From NCBI GenBank assembly GCA_963710745.1, contig CAVQBP010000029.1, positions 1-64,000 of the forward strand: 64,000 nt of DNA. Reading direction: 5' to 3'. Of this stretch, positions 61,944 through 64,000 are shown piece by piece (within the stretch, counting starts at the first letter, position 1; each line of letters opens with the position of its first letter). Source of the DNA: CAVQBP01 sp963710745 (GTDB lineage: Bacteria > Bacteroidota > Ignavibacteria > Ignavibacteriales > Ignavibacteriaceae). The notes beneath the pieces were generated by a model that was given only the letters and a program-made list of their open reading frames with translations, ran no database searches and had not been told where the DNA came from. A program made the position numbers and the translations under genes.

Positions 61944-63191
61944 ATGATTAAAAAAAGTTTTCTGCTTGTATTACTGCTTTGTACAATCGGTTATCCAACT
62001 TCTAAGGAGGTTATAAGGAATAAGATCGAAAGTCTTATTAATAATCTTCCCAAAGGCACTATTGCCGGAATCCTTATTTTCAACCCCTTAACAGAAGACA
62101 CTATATACCAGTTGAATTATACACAATCAATGATCCCAGCTTCAAATACTAAGCTTTTTACTACAGCTACAGCATTATCATTGATGGGAGGAAATTATCC
62201 ATTAAAAACAGTTATTTTGTCGGCTGATAAGAATATTAAAGATGGAGTTGTTGACGGTGATCTTTTTATAAAGGGTTATGGTAATTCTGTTTTAACATCT
62301 GAAGATATTGACACAATGGCAATTGAGCTGAGAAATAAAGGTATTAAAAAAGTTACGGGAAATATAGTCGGTGATGATTCTTATTTCGATGAAGTCTATA
62401 CCAGGGATGACTGGATAAGAGATGAAAAAGCGAATGTAAAGCTTCCTCCGATTTCCGCACTTGTGGTAGACAGAAACCGGACCATTGTATACAGGAAGAG
62501 AGGGAGATACAGGAGAAGGTATGTTGCTTATGCAAAGAATCCGCCTTTAAATGCTGCATTAATTTTGAAAAGTAAATTGAAAGAACGTGGAATTGAAGTA
62601 GAAGGTAAAGCAGTGAAAGGAGTAACACCTTCAAACATTAAAAATTTAGCTGAATCAGAAATTTTGTTGAAGGATTTAATTAAGCTGATTAATAAACATA
62701 GCGATAACTTTCTGGCAGAATGCTTATTTAAAACTATCGGAGCTGTTGCCAGCGGAAATCAGGGAAATTCTTTCTATTCAACGCAGGCAATTTTAAGTTT
62801 TATTTCAGATAATGGTATTTATTCAAAAGGAACTGCTGTTGTAGACGGTTCCGGGATATCAAGATTTGATCAGGTTACGCCGGGTGCAATAGTCGGACTT
62901 TTGGAAAAAATGTATTTTGATCTTGTTAATTTTAAAGACTTTTATAATTCATTAAGTGTTGCCGGAATTGATGGTACCTTGAGGCACAGGTTAAATGATA
63001 CTTTTGCTCAAAATAATTTTCATGGTAAAACCGGTACGTTAAACGGAGTTTGTTCTTTATCGGGCTATCTTACAACCAAAAGTAATGATGAGATAATACT
63101 AAGTATATTTTTCGATTTTAATCACAGGGGTGAGAATTATTACAGAAGAATACAGGATGAAATTGTTAAGATTCTGGCAGATTGGGATTAA
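61944..63191 (+). CDS. dacB: PBP4-type D-Ala-D-Ala carboxypeptidase
   Basis: This 415-residue protein has a signal peptide (LLVLLLCTIGYPTS). The S13 penicillin-binding motifs are the SxxK Ser in MIPASNTKLFT near residue 66, SDN in NKHSDNFLAE near 252 and KTG in FHGKTGTLNG near 361. It trims or cuts peptidoglycan in the periplasm. GDDSYFDE and LPPISALVVDRN are typical of the extra domains of class C PBPs. Transcription ends at the hairpin at 63262-63305. Confidence 0.93.
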   Translation: MIKKSFLLVLLLCTIGYPTSKEVIRNKIESLINNLPKGTIAGILIFNPLTEDTIYQLNYTQSMIPASNTKLFTTATALSLMGGNYPLKTVILSADKNIKDGVVDGDLFIKGYGNSVLTSEDIDTMAIELRNKGIKKVTGNIVGDDSYFDEVYTRDDWIRDEKANVKLPPISALVVDRNRTIVYRKRGRYRRRYVAYAKNPPLNAALILKSKLKERGIEVEGKAVKGVTPSNIKNLAESEILLKDLIKLINKHSDNFLAECLFKTIGAVASGNQGNSFYSTQAILSFISDNGIYSKGTAVVDGSGISRFDQVTPGAIVGLLEKMYFDLVNFKDFYNSLSVAGIDGTLRHRLNDTFAQNNFHGKTGTLNGVCSLSGYLTTKSNDEIILSIFFDFNHRGENYYRRIQDEIVKILADWD

Positions 63192-63261
63192 TCAAGAAAA
63201 AAGATAAAAGTATAACCTATTCCGGTATAAACCCGGTAGGTAAAAAGGAAAAAATGAAAAA

Positions 63262-63305
63262 AAGTATAAAGTAAAAAGAATATTTACTCTTTTTACTTTA
63301 TACTT
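63262..63305. terminator. Bidirectional terminator between dacB and secG
   Basis: AAGTATAAAGTAAAAAGA (63262-63279) is exactly complementary to 63288-63305, an 18-bp AU-rich stem with an eight-base loop. The flanking genes converge. Confidence 0.8.
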
Positions 63306-63325
63306 CAATTATTTTACCAGGACTA

Positions 63326-63709
63326 TTATTTAGCCGGTGTATTTCCGGGAACTGGATTTTGATTTTGCTGCGGCGCTTGAGTCGGAGGTGCTGTTTGCGG
63401 CAATGTTGACTGCTGCGGAATATTCTGCCTTCCTGATTGCTGTATAATACTTTGTCTCTGTTCAGATGTTGTACTTCCCGGTAAAAAGAAAAGATTAGCA
63501 ATAATTGATAAAAATGCTAGAATACCGCCTAACCACCAGGTAGCTTTACTTAGAAAATCAGCAGTTCTTCTTGTTCCGAACATTGAGCCCATATTACCTG
63601 CACCGCCGAATGTTCCGGCTAATCCTCCGCCTTTGCTTGACTGAAGCAAAACAATAACCATTAAAAGAATCGCTATGATTGAAATAATTGCAATCAAAAG
63701 AAAATACAT
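63326..63709 (-). CDS. secG: Preprotein translocase subunit SecG
   Basis: The 127 residues contain two transmembrane helices with the SecG signature between them: VIVLLQSSKGGGLAGTFGGAGN and MFGTRRTADFLSKATWWLG. The C-terminus is a long Gln/Pro-rich tail, absent in the short E. coli protein but common in this phylum. It is the small, stimulating subunit of the SecYEG channel. The tRNA-Met gene lies 74 bases upstream on the same strand. Confidence 0.95.
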   Translation of the reverse strand: MYFLLIAIISIIAILLMVIVLLQSSKGGGLAGTFGGAGNMGSMFGTRRTADFLSKATWWLGGILAFLSIIANLFFLPGSTTSEQRQSIIQQSGRQNIPQQSTLPQTAPPTQAPQQNQNPVPGNTPAK

Positions 63710-63783
63710 CTTCAGCTCCTAAATTAAAACAAAAAAACAGTTCGAATGGAAAATGTACATTCAGTCATTTTTCCATTCCTTTG

Positions 63784-63857
63784 TAGCGGGGGAGGGATTC
63801 GAACCCCCGACACGTGGATTATGATTCCACTGCTCTAACCAACTGAGCTACCCCGCC
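63784..63857 (-). tRNA. tRNA-Met (anticodon CAT), elongator type
   Basis: The minus strand folds as a complete 74-base cloverleaf. The acceptor stem is GGCGGGG with CCCCGCT (G-U at the end), the D arm AGCTCAGTTGGTTAGAGC, the anticodon stem GTGGA/TCCAC around loop ATCATAA, and the T arm GGGGGTTCGAATCCCTC. The discriminator is A. CCA is not encoded. The paired first position and overall sequence suit an elongator, though a tRNA-Ile with a modified CAT anticodon cannot be excluded by eye. Confidence 0.93.
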
Positions 63858-63876
63858 AATCCAATTCGAGCTTGTA

Positions 63877-63905
63877 AATATAGGAAGAATAACCCTAAAT
63901 TTCAA
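63877..63905 (-). promoter_or_regulatory. Sigma-70-type promoter of the tRNA-Met gene
   Basis: On the minus strand TTGAAA (63905-63900) and TATATT (63882-63877) are exactly 17 bases apart. Transcription would start near 63870, about a dozen bases before the tRNA. Confidence 0.6.
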
Positions 63906-63968
63906 AAGAAAATAACAGGGTAAAATTGTCGGTTTTCTGAACAATTTCATTTAATACAGATTTGATAA

Positions 63969-63999
63969 AAGATGACATCATTTAAGAAGATGTCATCTT
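63969..63999. terminator. Hairpin at the right edge of the window
   Basis: AAGATGACATC (63969-63979) pairs perfectly with 63989-63999 around a nine-base loop. On the minus strand four U follow the stem, so it may end a minus-strand gene lying beyond the window; the plus-strand flank is cut off. Confidence 0.5.
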
Positions 64000-64000
64000 C

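Noticed and set aside
1..64000. CRISPR array or intact prophage
   Set aside because: No regularly spaced identical repeats with unique spacers and no phage structural genes were seen.

Overview
The window looks like the chromosome of an anaerobic or facultative member of the Ignavibacteria (Bacteroidota/Chlorobi group). The DNA is AT-rich with many tightly packed genes. The M1 aminopeptidase at 50433-52409 ends in a type IX secretion sorting domain with the NPFNPTTTI-type start typical of that class. There is a long single-chain pyruvate:ferredoxin oxidoreductase, a Rieske/cytochrome b complex with very heme-rich partners, and several polysaccharide hydrolases. No rRNA, phage or CRISPR array was seen. 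The taxonomic call is an inference from these traits.

Left part (1-10.4 kb). A TetR regulator sits beside an apparent operon of two FmdE-like zinc proteins flanking a TauE/SafE exporter and an OprP-like porin. A 30-bp sequence with GTAA/TTAC half-sites is repeated at both promoters and is the probable TetR operator. A decayed zone follows: a frameshifted, truncated CDF metal transporter, a fragment of a GH31 glycosidase carrying two stop codons, and the back half of an ArsR gene. An intact redox module (two thioredoxin-like proteins and a CcdA-like protein) comes next, then a truncated SDR gene and an NmrA-type gene with an internal stop. A small lipoprotein gene is bracketed by two ~200-bp imperfect direct repeats that contain terminators and palindromes. 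Transposase-like relics end this zone.

Central part (10.4-34 kb). A minus-strand group encodes a GlcNAc-type kinase, an AmpG-like permease and a sorbosone-dehydrogenase-like lipoprotein. Plus-strand genes follow for a class V PLP enzyme, PFOR, a 1-Cys peroxiredoxin and a dihydroorotate-dehydrogenase-like protein. An NtrB/NtrC-type two-component pair comes next, then a lone receiver domain behind a sigma-54-like promoter. The most striking block is 25.3-32.4 kb. It encodes a small membrane peptide, a 13-heme cytochrome c/b561 fusion, a 7-heme NapC-like protein, a Tat-exported Rieske protein, a fused cytochrome b, and an 11-heme membrane-anchored cytochrome. This looks like a quinol-oxidising bc-type complex with 31 c-type heme sites. 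A DUF2339 membrane protein follows.

Right part (34-64 kb). This region mixes carbohydrate genes (GH13 amylase, GH3 and GH5), stress and redox genes (glutathione peroxidase, OsmC, UspA), an MddA-like methyltransferase and a sigma-54 activator with GAF-PAS sensors. Housekeeping genes follow (ribD, greA, an AddB-like nuclease, rpsU, a LOG protein, PBP4, secG) and an elongator tRNA-Met(CAT). Non-coding items of note are a terminator-like hairpin just before greA, a 280-bp element with 13-bp terminal and 16-bp internal inverted repeats, a palindromic triplet near 37.9 kb, and a perfect 15-bp inverted repeat between two divergent genes near 58 kb.
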